A stretch of 47,195 bases of DNA from Lachnospiraceae bacterium (GCA_900757195.1 CAAEMZ010000041.1:1-47195), one strand, 5' to 3'; counted from the stretch's first letter, positions 1 through 8,538 are shown. Notes: generated by a model from the letters alone, not told the origin. Program-made: numbers and translations.

Positions 1-96
1 ACTTTAGGAATCGAATCTTTTTATCTCTAACATAAAGAGACACAGAAACATCGTTCCTGTGCCTCAAAAATATTTTACCCCAACTCTTGACAAAGA

Positions 97-118
97 GCCT
101 GAAAACAGAGATTCAGGC
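97..118 (-). terminator. weak hairpin downstream of mscL
   Basis: An inverted repeat GCCTGAA/TTCAGGC with an 8-nt loop lies just past the mscL stop in the minus direction and is followed by a short T-containing stretch. A second imperfect hairpin lies at 37-65 (GAGACACAG against CTGTGCCTC). Either could end mscL transcription, but neither has a strong T-run. I see no gene in bases 1-145. Confidence 0.35.
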
Positions 119-145
119 ATCTTATCAGAAGATCATTGATAAATT

Positions 146-547
146 TTATTCCTCAGGAAGTTCGGAAGTACAGTGTGCACAGCGGGTAGCTTCGATAGGA
201 ATTTCGCTCTTGCAGAATGGACAGATTTTTGTTGTCGGAGCTGCAGGAGCTTCTTTTTTCTGTCCGATGGTCATCAGTTTATTAATGCCCTTAATCAGAC
301 AGAACAGGATAAAGGCCATAATGATGAAGTTAATGACAGCGCCGAGGAAGTTTGAACCAAAGCCGGCAATATCCTGTGCAGTGTAACGGGCGCCGCGAAT
401 GATAAAATCCAGAATCGGATTGATAAAGTTCTCGGTCAGAGCCGTGATGATGCCGGTGAAAGCGCCACCAATGATAACACCAACAGCCATATCTAAGACA
501 TTGCCGCGGAGCGCAAATTGTTTAAACTCTGCTATAAATTTTTTCAT
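146..547 (-). CDS. mscL: large-conductance mechanosensitive channel MscL with C-terminal zinc ribbon
   Basis: This 133-aa protein is the stretch-activated channel that releases solutes during hypo-osmotic shock. The N-terminal part carries the MscL signature (KQFALRGNVLDMAVGVIIGG), followed by two membrane segments at roughly residues 15-40 and 65-90. The C-terminus replaces the usual plain helix end with a CxxC...CxxC zinc-ribbon-like motif (CPFC and CAHC). I chose the ATG at 547 over the ATG at 562 because GGAGGTA lies at 554-560, so the upstream ATG overlaps the ribosome binding site itself. It is transcribed alone on the minus strand. Confidence 0.93.
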   Translation of the reverse strand: MKKFIAEFKQFALRGNVLDMAVGVIIGGAFTGIITALTENFINPILDFIIRGARYTAQDIAGFGSNFLGAVINFIIMAFILFCLIKGINKLMTIGQKKEAPAAPTTKICPFCKSEIPIEATRCAHCTSELPEE

Positions 548-636
548 GTGTATTACCTCCATAAATTATTTTCTACAGGAATTTCCTGAGAATAGTATAT
601 CATATTTTATATACAATAAGAAGAAAATTCTTTGAA

Positions 637-1980
637 TTATGCTTTCATCCGCCGGGTTTTATACAGGTAGTAAATAATAAAAAGAACAGCGGTAAGAATC
701 CAGGTGACCGGATAATTTAAAATCGTCATTTTAAGCGTCGGATTCATCGGAACAATAAAGAAAATCCAGACGATACGAAGAATACAAATGCCGAACATGG
801 TCATGAACATCGGAATCAGTACATCGCTCATTCCGCGGAGCGCGCCGGATAAAATCTCAATAAATACAAAAATCGTATAGCATGGGGCGATGACTTCGAG
901 CATACTGACACCGATTTCGACAACTGCGGCATCCGTTGTAAAAATACGGAACAGAGGCACACGGAAGATGAACAGAATCAGCGTCATGCCGATGGAAGTA
1001 ACAAGATCCATGCCGGTGCATATGTAAACGCTTTTTTTAACACGCTGTATTTTTCCAGCGCCATAGTTCTGACCGACAAAGGTGGTGATGGCGATACCGA
1101 AAGAACCGCTGATCATCCAGAAAATCGCATCCATTTTTCCGTAGGCAGCCCATGCGGCCGCCGTATTGGTTCCGAAAATATTTAAAGCGGACTGGACAAT
1201 GATATTGGACAGATTGTACATCGTTGACTGAAAACCGCCCGGAAGGCCGATAGAAAGCTGAGCTTTCAGCATCTGCCGGTGAAAGCGGATTTTTTTCAGA
1301 GAAAACTGGCACAGATTTTCTGATTTCATCAGAGCCCGGGTGACGAGAACGCTGCTCACGGCCTGGGCGATCAGTGTGGCGATGGCAACACCGGCAACGC
1401 CCATGTTGAAAACAAGAACCATCAGTAAGTCCAGAACAATATTGATGACAGAACAGACGATCAGGTAATACAGCGGCCGCTTGGAATCGCCGAGGGCCCG
1501 GAGAATACTGGAGCCTGAATTATAAATAAATACAAAGAAGATTCCGGCAAAGTAAATCCTCAGATAAATGATCGATTCTTCCAGAAGTTCCGGCGGTGTG
1601 TTCATCATTTCAAGAATCATCGGAGAAAGCAGCAGGCCGAGAACCATGACGACAACGCTGCCGATGACCGAGAAGGCGTAAATGGTGTGAATACTTTCAT
1701 TGACACGATCCGCATCCCTGGAGCCCAGAAACTGGGAAACAATGACCGAAGCTCCGGAGGTCAGTCCCGTAAAAAATCCGATGACCAGATTTTGAATCTG
1801 ACCGGCAGAACCGCCGACAGCGGCCAGCGCATTTTTACCGACAAAACGACCGACAACGACGGCATCAATGGTATTATAAAACTGCTGGAAAAAAGTTCCG
1901 AGAACAATCGGAAAAAAGAAAAAAAGCAACTGTTTCCAGATAACACCTTCAATAATTTCATTTCTTTTTAAGCGATCCAT
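637..1980 (-). CDS. MATE family multidrug/Na+ efflux transporter
   Basis: A 447-aa polytopic protein of normal length for the MATE family (NorM/MepA/DinF type), with about 12 predicted membrane segments in two homologous halves. The N-terminus has the family-typical helix pattern: a hydrophobic FFFFPIVLGTFFQQFYNTID stretch, then VVVGRFVGKNALAAVG. These proteins export drugs or metabolites using Na+ or H+ gradients; the substrate cannot be read from sequence. A GAGGGGG ribosome site precedes the ATG. It lies 89 bases upstream of mscL on the same strand with no clear terminator between, so partial co-transcription is possible. Confidence 0.9.
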   Translation of the reverse strand: MDRLKRNEIIEGVIWKQLLFFFFPIVLGTFFQQFYNTIDAVVVGRFVGKNALAAVGGSAGQIQNLVIGFFTGLTSGASVIVSQFLGSRDADRVNESIHTIYAFSVIGSVVVMVLGLLLSPMILEMMNTPPELLEESIIYLRIYFAGIFFVFIYNSGSSILRALGDSKRPLYYLIVCSVINIVLDLLMVLVFNMGVAGVAIATLIAQAVSSVLVTRALMKSENLCQFSLKKIRFHRQMLKAQLSIGLPGGFQSTMYNLSNIIVQSALNIFGTNTAAAWAAYGKMDAIFWMISGSFGIAITTFVGQNYGAGKIQRVKKSVYICTGMDLVTSIGMTLILFIFRVPLFRIFTTDAAVVEIGVSMLEVIAPCYTIFVFIEILSGALRGMSDVLIPMFMTMFGICILRIVWIFFIVPMNPTLKMTILNYPVTWILTAVLFIIYYLYKTRRMKA

Positions 1981-2157
1981 TGAAATCCCCCTCTCAAAAA
2001 TTAAATTCCCGAACTATGATTATATCAGCCGGATGGGCGTTTCTCAAGAAAAAATATTTAAAAAAACATATTATATAATAAATACTTTTCTTCAAACTTA
2101 AAAATAGCTTTTACGAAAGAGGAAGAGGCCTATATTAAAAATCATGGTCCCATTGAA

Positions 2158-4680
2158 GTGGCGATGACAGACGGTTTTCCGTTAATCTGCGAATATGATC
2201 CGGACAGTCAGAAATATCAGGGAATTATTGTCGATATTTTTGATAAATTATCAGAAAAGACGGGGATTCAATTTGAATATACGTCGATGCCTGAGGGGGA
2301 ACTTCCCTGGGAATATGCAAAGCAGCATCCGAATACAATTCTGGCACCGTTTTTTAAGAACAGCCTGATTAATTACGATCATCAGCTCCGGGTGATGGAT
2401 GCCATTGTTCAGGGAAAAATGCTGGAAGTGAAGAAAAGCGGTACGGAAATCAATCATTCAGATGAAATCCGCATTGCTCTTCCGGATAGTATGTATGAGA
2501 TGGAGGAGAAGCTTCTGGCAATATTTCCACAGGCGCAGATTGTCCTGTCCAAATCCCATCAGGACGGACTGGATATGGTGGATGACGGTCGCGCGGATAT
2601 GACGCTGGTCAATGAAATTTCGGGGGCGTACATGCTTCGGAGTCCGTATTATGAAAATCTCAGTACGGGCAGCGCAAATAATATTCTGGAAGATATTACC
2701 ATCGCTTTGAGCAGTGACGCGGATCCGACACTGCTTTCGATTATGAATAAAGCGATTACTTCTTTCAGTGAGCGGGATGCCCGTCAGATTGTCGTTGATA
2801 ATACTGTGAAACATAATTATCAAATGACTTTTGAGGAATGGATCTATAAGTATAAAGTCACTTTTTTTGGTGTGGCGCTGGCTATCGGGGGATTTTTGTG
2901 CATGATGTACATTATCCGGAAACAGAAGCTGCAGACGAAGGAAGAAAAGCATCAGCTTTCAGTGGCAGAAGAACGGCATAAAGTGGATATGGAATATCAG
3001 AGGAAGATGTTCTATCAGGCCAATTTTGATGCTCTGACCGGACTGTACAACAAAAATTATTTTGTTGAAAAGGCCAATGAGCGGATGAAAGAGCATCCAA
3101 AAGCGACATACACCTTTTTCTGGATTAACGTCAGCAAATTTAAGATGATTAATGAAAGCTACGGACAAAGAAGGGGCGACCAGGTGCTCTGTGCAATTGC
3201 AGATAAGCTTCGGGCGGAGGTCGGAAAGGAAGGCCTTTACGGCAGAATATATTCGGATCATTTTTGCGTATGTTACCCGGTATGTGAGGAACGGCTGAAG
3301 GATCTGTACAGGGACAATACGTTGATGGTTCCATGTGACGGGCAGGATATTTATGCCCAGATGGACGTTGGCGTTTTTGTCAGTTCCGAGCCCCACCAGG
3401 ATGCAAACCAGTCCATTGAATATGCCCAGATCGCATTTAAAAACCGGGATAAAGTGGAAGACGGCCATTTTTATTTTTACAAAGAGGCTTATTTGGATAC
3501 ATTGCTTAAAAATCAGAAAATTACAAATGAAATGGAGCAGGCCCTGGAAGACGGACAGTTTCATGTGTTTTTGCAGCCCCAGTTTAATCTGGTGAATAAC
3601 CGGCTGGTCGGTGCGGAAGCCCTTGTCCGATGGATACACCCGACAGAGGGCGTGATTCGTCCGGACGTATTCATTCCGGTTTTTGAAAGCAACGGATTTA
3701 TTTATAAACTGGATGCCTTTGTTTGTGAAAGCGTCTGTAAGCTGCTTGCGAAGTGGAAATCAGAGGGAAAACTGGTTCCGGTGTCTGTGAATCTATCAAG
3801 AATCGACTTACAGAATGCCAGCCTGATCCCGATGCTTCGCGGACTTATTGATACGTATGAAATACCGATTCAATATCTTCATTTAGAAATTACAGAATCC
3901 GCTTATGTCGATAATCATACAGAATTCAGGCAGACCATCGGCGAACTGAGAAAAATGGGCTTTATCATTGAAATGGATGATTTTGGAAGCGGGTATTCAT
4001 CTCTGAATATGCTGAAGGACATTCCGGTCAATGTTTTAAAGCTGGATATGAAATTTTTCGACGGCGAGACCCATATGGACAGAGGCGGAAATATCATTCA
4101 GTCGGTTGTAAATCTGGCACATTCCCTGGGAATTCTTGTTGTTGCAGAGGGCGTGGAGACAAGCAGTGAATCGAATTTCCTGCAATTCATAAAATGTCAT
4201 ATCGTACAGGGCTATCTGTACGGGCATCCGGTAGCGGTGGGGGAATTTGAGAAACTTCTGGCAGAAAGTAAAATCGGCCGGAAGGCCCTGGAACTGGAGG
4301 AAGAGAGTCAGAACGATAATGTCTATTGGAGACTTGAAAAGTACAATGTTCTTTTGAAAAATGATGACAGAATTTTATTTGATTACGATCCGGTCAGTGA
4401 TTATGCGACATTTACGTATATTGGTAAAAACGGAAAACTGATGGAGAAGACAATGATTAAATATCTTCAGAATATGTCGGAAAATATAGGAATTCATCCG
4501 GACTGGCGCGAAAAAATGCGGGAAAAACTGCAAAGAGGCGCATTAGCGAAGGAAGAATTTGAATTTTTCGGAAAGGACTTTAAGACTCAGGATTACGAAT
4601 GGTTTCAGGGGACGCTTTACAGATATTTCCGGGACGGTATTTTGAACAGAGAGATTGCACTTTTTAAGAAAAAAGCATAG
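2158..4680 (+). CDS. membrane c-di-GMP phosphodiesterase (SBP_bac_3 - TM - degenerate GGDEF - EAL), N-terminally truncated
   Basis: Residues 1-225 resemble a bacterial extracellular solute-binding (SBP_bac_3) sensor domain. A membrane helix follows at about 232-252, then a GGDEF-like domain (about 290-440) and an EAL domain (about 455-710) with a C-terminal extension. The GGDEF active-site motif is replaced by YSDHF (about 365-369), so it should not make c-di-GMP. The EAL site looks intact: EAL at 487-489, then NLSR, EITES, DDFGSGYSS, EGVET and QGYLYG, so c-di-GMP hydrolysis is likely. The frame stays open back to 2062, encoding more sensor-like sequence (TKEEEAYIKNHG) but no signal peptide and no ATG; the GTG at 2158 has no convincing ribosome site. 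The gene therefore seems to have lost its 5' end and may not be exported or expressed. Domain calls are firm; functionality is doubtful. Confidence 0.8.
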   Translation: MAMTDGFPLICEYDPDSQKYQGIIVDIFDKLSEKTGIQFEYTSMPEGELPWEYAKQHPNTILAPFFKNSLINYDHQLRVMDAIVQGKMLEVKKSGTEINHSDEIRIALPDSMYEMEEKLLAIFPQAQIVLSKSHQDGLDMVDDGRADMTLVNEISGAYMLRSPYYENLSTGSANNILEDITIALSSDADPTLLSIMNKAITSFSERDARQIVVDNTVKHNYQMTFEEWIYKYKVTFFGVALAIGGFLCMMYIIRKQKLQTKEEKHQLSVAEERHKVDMEYQRKMFYQANFDALTGLYNKNYFVEKANERMKEHPKATYTFFWINVSKFKMINESYGQRRGDQVLCAIADKLRAEVGKEGLYGRIYSDHFCVCYPVCEERLKDLYRDNTLMVPCDGQDIYAQMDVGVFVSSEPHQDANQSIEYAQIAFKNRDKVEDGHFYFYKEAYLDTLLKNQKITNEMEQALEDGQFHVFLQPQFNLVNNRLVGAEALVRWIHPTEGVIRPDVFIPVFESNGFIYKLDAFVCESVCKLLAKWKSEGKLVPVSVNLSRIDLQNASLIPMLRGLIDTYEIPIQYLHLEITESAYVDNHTEFRQTIGELRKMGFIIEMDDFGSGYSSLNMLKDIPVNVLKLDMKFFDGETHMDRGGNIIQSVVNLAHSLGILVVAEGVETSSESNFLQFIKCHIVQGYLYGHPVAVGEFEKLLAESKIGRKALELEEESQNDNVYWRLEKYNVLLKNDDRILFDYDPVSDYATFTYIGKNGKLMEKTMIKYLQNMSENIGIHPDWREKMREKLQRGALAKEEFEFFGKDFKTQDYEWFQGTLYRYFRDGILNREIALFKKKA

Positions 4681-4686
4681 AGCCTA

Positions 4687-4732
4687 AAACCCTGACATAG
4701 ATTGTAAAAAACAATTGTGTCGGGGTTTCTTT
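4687..4732 (+). terminator. Rho-independent terminator of the EAL gene
   Basis: AAACCCTGACA pairs with TGTCGGGGTTT around an inner TTGT/ACAA pairing and is followed by TTTCTTT. It lies directly after the EAL gene stop. Most of the hairpin lies inside the left 79-bp repeat, so the right copy (from about 8162) also forms a similar but slightly weaker stem just before spoIIID. Confidence 0.75.
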
Positions 4733-4772
4733 ATATGAAGGATTACATAGAGGAGAGAGCGGTGGAGATTGC
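4694..4772 (+). repeat. 79-bp direct repeat, left copy (spoIIID 5' end)
   Basis: This stretch is identical base for base to 8167-8245, offset 3473. It holds the terminator-like hairpin, the region upstream of spoIIID and the first 13 codons of spoIIID (MKDYIEERAVEIA); after this the left copy diverges into unrelated AT-rich DNA. It is therefore a broken spoIIID start left by insertion of the element between the two copies. Confidence 0.95.
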
Positions 4773-5102
4773 TCTTTCCACTCCGGTAATACCATATCCC
4801 ATTTTATGGAATTTTTATTATCCCGATGTCGTAGTCTCGATGGAGATACACCCCATCCCCGAAAATTGAATATTGGTTCATATTTCATGTTCACAGCTTT
4901 GAGCGAATTCGAAGAAAAATACATATGGGGATAAATTGTAAGACTTTCATTCTGACGAGTGGAGGTCTTCTTTTTATGCAGAAAATTATTCGAAAAATCA
5001 TTATAAAGCAAAAAAATATTTTCAAAACGTTGTAAAACTGGCTCTCTCCATTTCTATAAGTAAAGAGTTTAAATTAAAAGATAGAAATGTAGAGGTGAAC
5101 AT
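4773..5102 (+). other. non-coding left end of the element
   Basis: These 330 bases hold no convincing gene. A short stem AAGAC/GTCTT followed by CTTTTT (about 4940-4975) could be a small terminator, and AT-rich sequence precedes the rep gene. The position upstream of a replication initiator makes it a candidate for replication-control or origin DNA, but I see no iterons. Confidence 0.4.
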
Positions 5103-5528
5103 ATGAATTATAAATTTATTAATGAGAAAACAATTTTCCCGTCATTCCTACAATATCCGGAATTTTTGTTGCATCTGCCAATCAGCCAGACGGGAAAGAC
5201 TGTGTATATGTTGTTGTATGATTGAGCAAGATTATCACAGAAAAATAATTGGATGGATGAAAATGGTCGGATATTTGTGATTTTCCCGATTAAAGAATTG
5301 TCGAAGAAATTAGAAAAAAGTGAAACGACAATTAAGACAGTATTGAATGAATTGGATGAAGTAGGATTATTGCAACGAAGGTCAGGTGGATTCTCAAAAC
5401 CAAATCATATATTTCTCAAAATTATGACAGAGGTAGGGATTTCTGAATCTGCCGACAATCAGACTATCATAAGTAGTGAAAAAAAGAATATTGGAGTTGC
5501 TTTTAAGGTATGGCTTGACGAAGCGTGA
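5103..5528 (+). pseudogene. RepA_N-type replication initiator, interrupted by an in-frame TGA
   Basis: The ATG at 5103 follows AGAGGTGAAC. The frame reads 40 codons (starting MNYKFINEK), meets TGA at 5223-5225, and continues in the same frame for 100 more codons to 5528. The joined product resembles the N-terminal winged-helix domain of plasmid and ICE replication initiator A proteins: TGKTVYMLLYD, then the stop, ARLSQKNNWMDENGRIFVIF and the helix SETTIKTVLNELDEVGLL. Family members commonly have Arg where the stop falls (DRARLSQKN), so a single CGA to TGA change explains it. The product is also short, without a longer C-terminal region. Replication by this protein is probably lost unless an internal start at 5253 is used. 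Confidence 0.72.
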
Positions 5529-5715
5529 GGTAAGCAGGAAATTGAAAAACAGAATGTTCCATGACTAAAGAGAAGTTCATTTAGTCATAGAAGTTCTAAA
5601 AATTAGTCATAGAGTAGGTTGTTTCGGATTTGATTGAAGCAATCTGTTTTTTATTATCTGAAAAATAAAAACGAATTTATCACTTATAAATATTAAATTA
5701 AAATAAAATTGATTT

Positions 5716-5752
5716 ATATGTGATTGACAAAAGTGAAAAAATCACATATTAT
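5716..5752 (+). promoter_or_regulatory. sigma-A promoter overlapped by an inverted repeat, upstream of the AbiL pair
   Basis: TTGACA (5724-5729), a 17-base spacer and TATTAT (5747-5752) make a strong promoter 28 bases before the AAA ATPase start. A 9-bp inverted repeat ATATGTGAT (5716-5724) / ATCACATAT (5741-5749) straddles the -35 and touches the -10, the layout of a repressor operator. Confidence 0.65.
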
Positions 5753-5780
5753 AATCGTAAGAAAGCTGGAGGTGGAAAAG

Positions 5781-7166
5781 ATGTTGATTCGTTTTAATGT
5801 AAAAAACTTTTTGTCTTTTTCCGAAAGAGAAGATGGTAAAACAGAAGAATTTTCTATGATCGCAGGAAAAGTAAGAAGTAAGAGAGAACATATATATGAT
5901 AACAGCAAATTAAAAATGTTGAAATTTGCCGCAGTTTATGGGGCCAATGCTTCGGGAAAATCGAATTTAGTAAAAGCAATGGAGTTTATGCAGCGTACAG
6001 TTTTATTTGGTTTACCGGAAGGACATACAGATAAGTACTGTAAGATAAGCGAAGATAATAAAGAAAAAGAAAGTTATTTTGAAATGGAAATTATGCTGGG
6101 AGAAAAATATTATGCATATGGATTTGAAGTAATTTTAAATCAAAGTAAATTTGTTTCGGAATGGCTTGTAGAATTGACTGCAGATAATAAAGAAAATTTG
6201 ATTTTCAGTAGAGATATCAAGAATGGTGTTTATGAATTTGGTAGTACAGTAAAAACAAAAGGGTTAATTGATAAGTTAGACGTATATGCAGAAGATATTC
6301 AAGAAGATAGCAGTGTATTGTTATTATCGATTATGAATAAAAATAAGAAAACTTTGTATCAGCAATACGAAGGTGCTTCTGTATTCCAAGATGTTTATCA
6401 ATGGATAAGAAAAGGATTGGATATTAATTATCCAGATCGTCCTATTTCGGACTATTCATATATGGCAGAAACAGAAAATGTAGAAGAAATCTGCAGATTT
6501 ATTTCTGCATTTGGAACAGGTATTACTGGTTTCAAAATGGTTGAAGTTCCGGTAGAAAAAGTATTGGGACATTTACCAAAAGGAATTCGTGATGACTTAG
6601 TTTCAAATATAGAGAAAAAAGTGGTAAAGATGAAAAATGACGAGGAAGAGAGCAAATTTGGAATTGTTATGAGAAGTAATCGAGATTTTTTTATTTTGGA
6701 TATGGATAAAGAAGACGAGATTGTTTGTAGAACCATTAAGTTTTCTCATGGAAAAGAAAATATTTTATTTAACTTATCAGAAGAATCTGACGGTACGGTA
6801 AGAATATTAGATTTACTGGAAGTGTTGTTAGCCGGAGAAGGGAAAACGTATGTTATAGATGAATTAGACAGATGTTTACATCCAAGTCTGACATATAAAT
6901 TTGTAGACACATTTTTACAATTGGCTGCGCAGAAAAATATTCAGTTGGTTGTAACAACACATGAATCAAGATTGTTGGATTTTGATTTATTGCGCCGTGA
7001 TGAAATTTGGTTTGTAAATAAAAGAAAAACTGGGGAAAGTGATATTTACTCATTGGAAGAGTACAATGCAAGGTTTGACCAGAAAATCGATAAGGCGTAT
7101 TTAGAAGGTCGTTATGGAGGTGTTCCGGTATTCAGTACTGTGTTTCCTATTAAAGAAGAGGTGTAG
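5781..7166 (+). CDS. AbiLi-like AAA ATPase (AAA_15/AAA_21), phage-defence component
   Basis: A 461-aa ATPase of the family found in abortive infection (AbiLi) and related OLD-like defence pairs. The N-terminus is typical (IRFNVKNFLSF), the Walker A motif is GANASGKSN (about 54-62), and an ABC-type C-terminal half carries Walker B VIDELDRCLHP (about 357-367) and a TTHES switch histidine. I chose ATG 5781 rather than 5724 because GGAGGTGG precedes it by a normal distance and the family starts at this point. It is followed after 3 bases by the RloB-type gene, so the two form one operon. The ATPase probably senses phage DNA or protein and controls its partner; that role is known for related systems, not shown here. 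Confidence 0.85.
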   Translation: MLIRFNVKNFLSFSEREDGKTEEFSMIAGKVRSKREHIYDNSKLKMLKFAAVYGANASGKSNLVKAMEFMQRTVLFGLPEGHTDKYCKISEDNKEKESYFEMEIMLGEKYYAYGFEVILNQSKFVSEWLVELTADNKENLIFSRDIKNGVYEFGSTVKTKGLIDKLDVYAEDIQEDSSVLLLSIMNKNKKTLYQQYEGASVFQDVYQWIRKGLDINYPDRPISDYSYMAETENVEEICRFISAFGTGITGFKMVEVPVEKVLGHLPKGIRDDLVSNIEKKVVKMKNDEEESKFGIVMRSNRDFFILDMDKEDEIVCRTIKFSHGKENILFNLSEESDGTVRILDLLEVLLAGEGKTYVIDELDRCLHPSLTYKFVDTFLQLAAQKNIQLVVTTHESRLLDFDLLRRDEIWFVNKRKTGESDIYSLEEYNARFDQKIDKAYLEGRYGGVPVFSTVFPIKEEV

Positions 7167-7169
7167 TGC

Positions 7170-8117
7170 ATGAGAGAAAGTAGAACATTTGCAGAACGTA
7201 CCAAATTTTTAAAGTCGGATGAAGCGTTGAAAAAATATTTCCTCATATATGAAGGCTCAGATACAGAACTTATATATTTTGATGCAGTGAATTCTATGCG
7301 TGAAAATATAGGAATCAATCCACTGATTGAACTAATCCCGATTATCAGAAGTTATAGTGAAGAAGGCTGGAGTAATCCGAAAAAAATCTTGGATAGAATT
7401 ATTGAGAATCTGGAAGAAAGCAAAGCAGAACGTATATCATATGAAACACTTCTGAATCGCATGATGGACTATTTCTATGAGACAAAAGTGATTACTACAA
7501 GCAAGGTGTTAGCAAAAAACATGTGGAAGACGATGGTTCATGTCTGTGCGGAAAAATTACAAAAGTCCTTGCAAGCGGAAGTAGAAGATATAGAAACAGA
7601 CTGTAATGCGATATTAGAACTTTTGAAACAGGAATATGATGTTACACATGTTGTTTCGGATATTTCGGATATCATCAAAGATGGGGGATTGACTTATGCA
7701 GAAGGATTTGACCAGATTTGTCTGATTATTGACCGTGATAAAGAAAGCTTCTTGGCTACGCCGGAGAATAATCAATATGGATATGTAGTGGAGAAGTGTA
7801 AGGAAAAAGGATTCCAGTTGTGCATCACAAATCCTTGTTTTGAATTCTGGCTGCTATTACACTTTGATGAAGTGTTTGAGCTAGATACGGAAAAATTGTT
7901 AGAAAATCCGAAAGTTACGTCAAAGAGAAGATATGCAGAGCAGAAACTTCGCATAATTTATCCGAAGTATAAGAAAAGTTCTTATCAGGCGGAAGAATTG
8001 GTCGGAGATATTGATAAGGCGATACAGAACGAGAAAGAATTCTGCGAGGATGTCGTGGGACTAGAAAATTCTGTGGGAAGTAATATCGGAAGATTGATTG
8101 AGAAGATGCGGGAGTAA
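7170..8117 (+). CDS. RloB/AbiLii-like protein, defence effector
   Basis: A 315-aa protein matching the RloB/AbiLii pattern. It has an N-terminal YFLIYEGSDTELIYF motif with a conserved Glu (about residue 28), a central LIIDRDKE motif (about 183-190) and NPCFEFWLLLHF (about 219-230), an arrangement reminiscent of Toprim-fold nucleases. AbiLii and RloB proteins travel with AAA ATPases in defence islands and type I restriction loci. GAGGTG precedes the ATG and overlaps the end of the ATPase gene. The predicted role is the effector (nuclease) half of an abortive-infection system; the catalytic role is inferred. Confidence 0.82.
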   Translation: MRESRTFAERTKFLKSDEALKKYFLIYEGSDTELIYFDAVNSMRENIGINPLIELIPIIRSYSEEGWSNPKKILDRIIENLEESKAERISYETLLNRMMDYFYETKVITTSKVLAKNMWKTMVHVCAEKLQKSLQAEVEDIETDCNAILELLKQEYDVTHVVSDISDIIKDGGLTYAEGFDQICLIIDRDKESFLATPENNQYGYVVEKCKEKGFQLCITNPCFEFWLLLHFDEVFELDTEKLLENPKVTSKRRYAEQKLRIIYPKYKKSSYQAEELVGDIDKAIQNEKEFCEDVVGLENSVGSNIGRLIEKMRE

Positions 8118-8166
8118 ATTTGCATCTTACTGTTTCAGATGACAATAGCATACCACGCGAGCCTCC

Positions 8167-8245
8167 GACATAGATTGTAAAAAACAATTGTGTCGGGGTT
8201 TCTTTATATGAAGGATTACATAGAGGAGAGAGCGGTGGAGATTGC
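8167..8245 (+). repeat. 79-bp direct repeat, right copy, joined to intact spoIIID
   Basis: Identical to 4694-4772. Here the repeat runs into the rest of spoIIID, so this copy keeps the gene functional. Its hairpin (CCGACA/TGTCGG, from 8166) sits 15-40 bases before the spoIIID start. Confidence 0.95.
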
Positions 8246-8462
8246 CTATTATATCATTGAACATAAGGCGACGGTGAGGCAGACAGCGAAGGCGTTTGGG
8301 GTGAGCAAGAGCACGATACATAAGGACTGTACAGACAGGCTCGGGCAGATCAATCCTTCCCTGGCAAAAGAGGTACGGGGGATTTTAGATATCAATAAAA
8401 AGGAGCGGCATATCCGGGGCGGAATGGCAACAAAAGAGAAATATCTTCATCTGGGAAAATAG
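8208..8462 (+). CDS. spoIIID: sporulation transcription factor SpoIIID
   Basis: An 84-aa DNA-binding protein that adjusts sigma-E-dependent gene expression in the mother cell during sporulation. The sequence matches the family along its length: it begins MKDYIEERAVEIA, has the helix-turn-helix TVRQTAKAFGVSKSTIHKD (about 24-42), then LAKEVRGILDINKKERHIRGG and ATKEKY. I chose ATG 8208 because the family begins there; an upstream GTG at 8190 would add six non-conserved residues. The ribosome site is weak. The first 13 codons are part of the 79-bp repeat, so the gene is intact only because the element carried or regenerated this segment. Confidence 0.95.
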   Translation: MKDYIEERAVEIAYYIIEHKATVRQTAKAFGVSKSTIHKDCTDRLGQINPSLAKEVRGILDINKKERHIRGGMATKEKYLHLGK

Positions 8463-8488
8463 TCTGGAGTTTTGGGCGCAAAGTATGG

Positions 8489-8494
8489 TATAAT
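8489..8494 (+). promoter_or_regulatory. extended -10 promoter upstream of the HPr-like gene
   Basis: TATGGTATAAT gives a consensus -10 TATAAT with an upstream TG extension, 45 bases before the HPr start. No good -35 is visible, as is common for extended -10 promoters. Confidence 0.55.
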
Positions 8495-8538
8495 TAGAAC
8501 AGAAATACTTGAAGAATGGAATGCTGGGGGCGGAGATT

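Larger units (their letters stand above)
4694..8245 (+). mobile_element. integrated plasmid-like element carrying an AbiL-type defence pair
   Basis: A unit of 3473 bases is bounded by perfect 79-bp direct repeats. Inside are a nonsense-mutated RepA_N-type replication initiator (5103-5528) and two defence genes (5781-8117). Base composition is visibly more AT-rich than the flanks. Direct repeats of a chromosomal target flanking a replicon are what a single-crossover (Campbell-type) or site-specific integration of a circle would leave; the right copy restores an intact spoIIID. No integrase, relaxase or transposase is seen, so the element must have used an enzyme supplied elsewhere, homologous recombination, or a recombinase since lost. 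Boundaries are observed; the mechanism is inferred. Confidence 0.75.

Noticed and set aside
4664..5011. 115-codon minus-strand frame across the element left end
   Set aside because: It overlaps the EAL gene end, the terminator and the 79-bp repeat, has no ribosome site and reads as low-quality sequence.
8190..8207. GTG start adding six residues to SpoIIID
   Set aside because: The added residues lie in the hairpin/terminator sequence and are not part of the family N-terminus.
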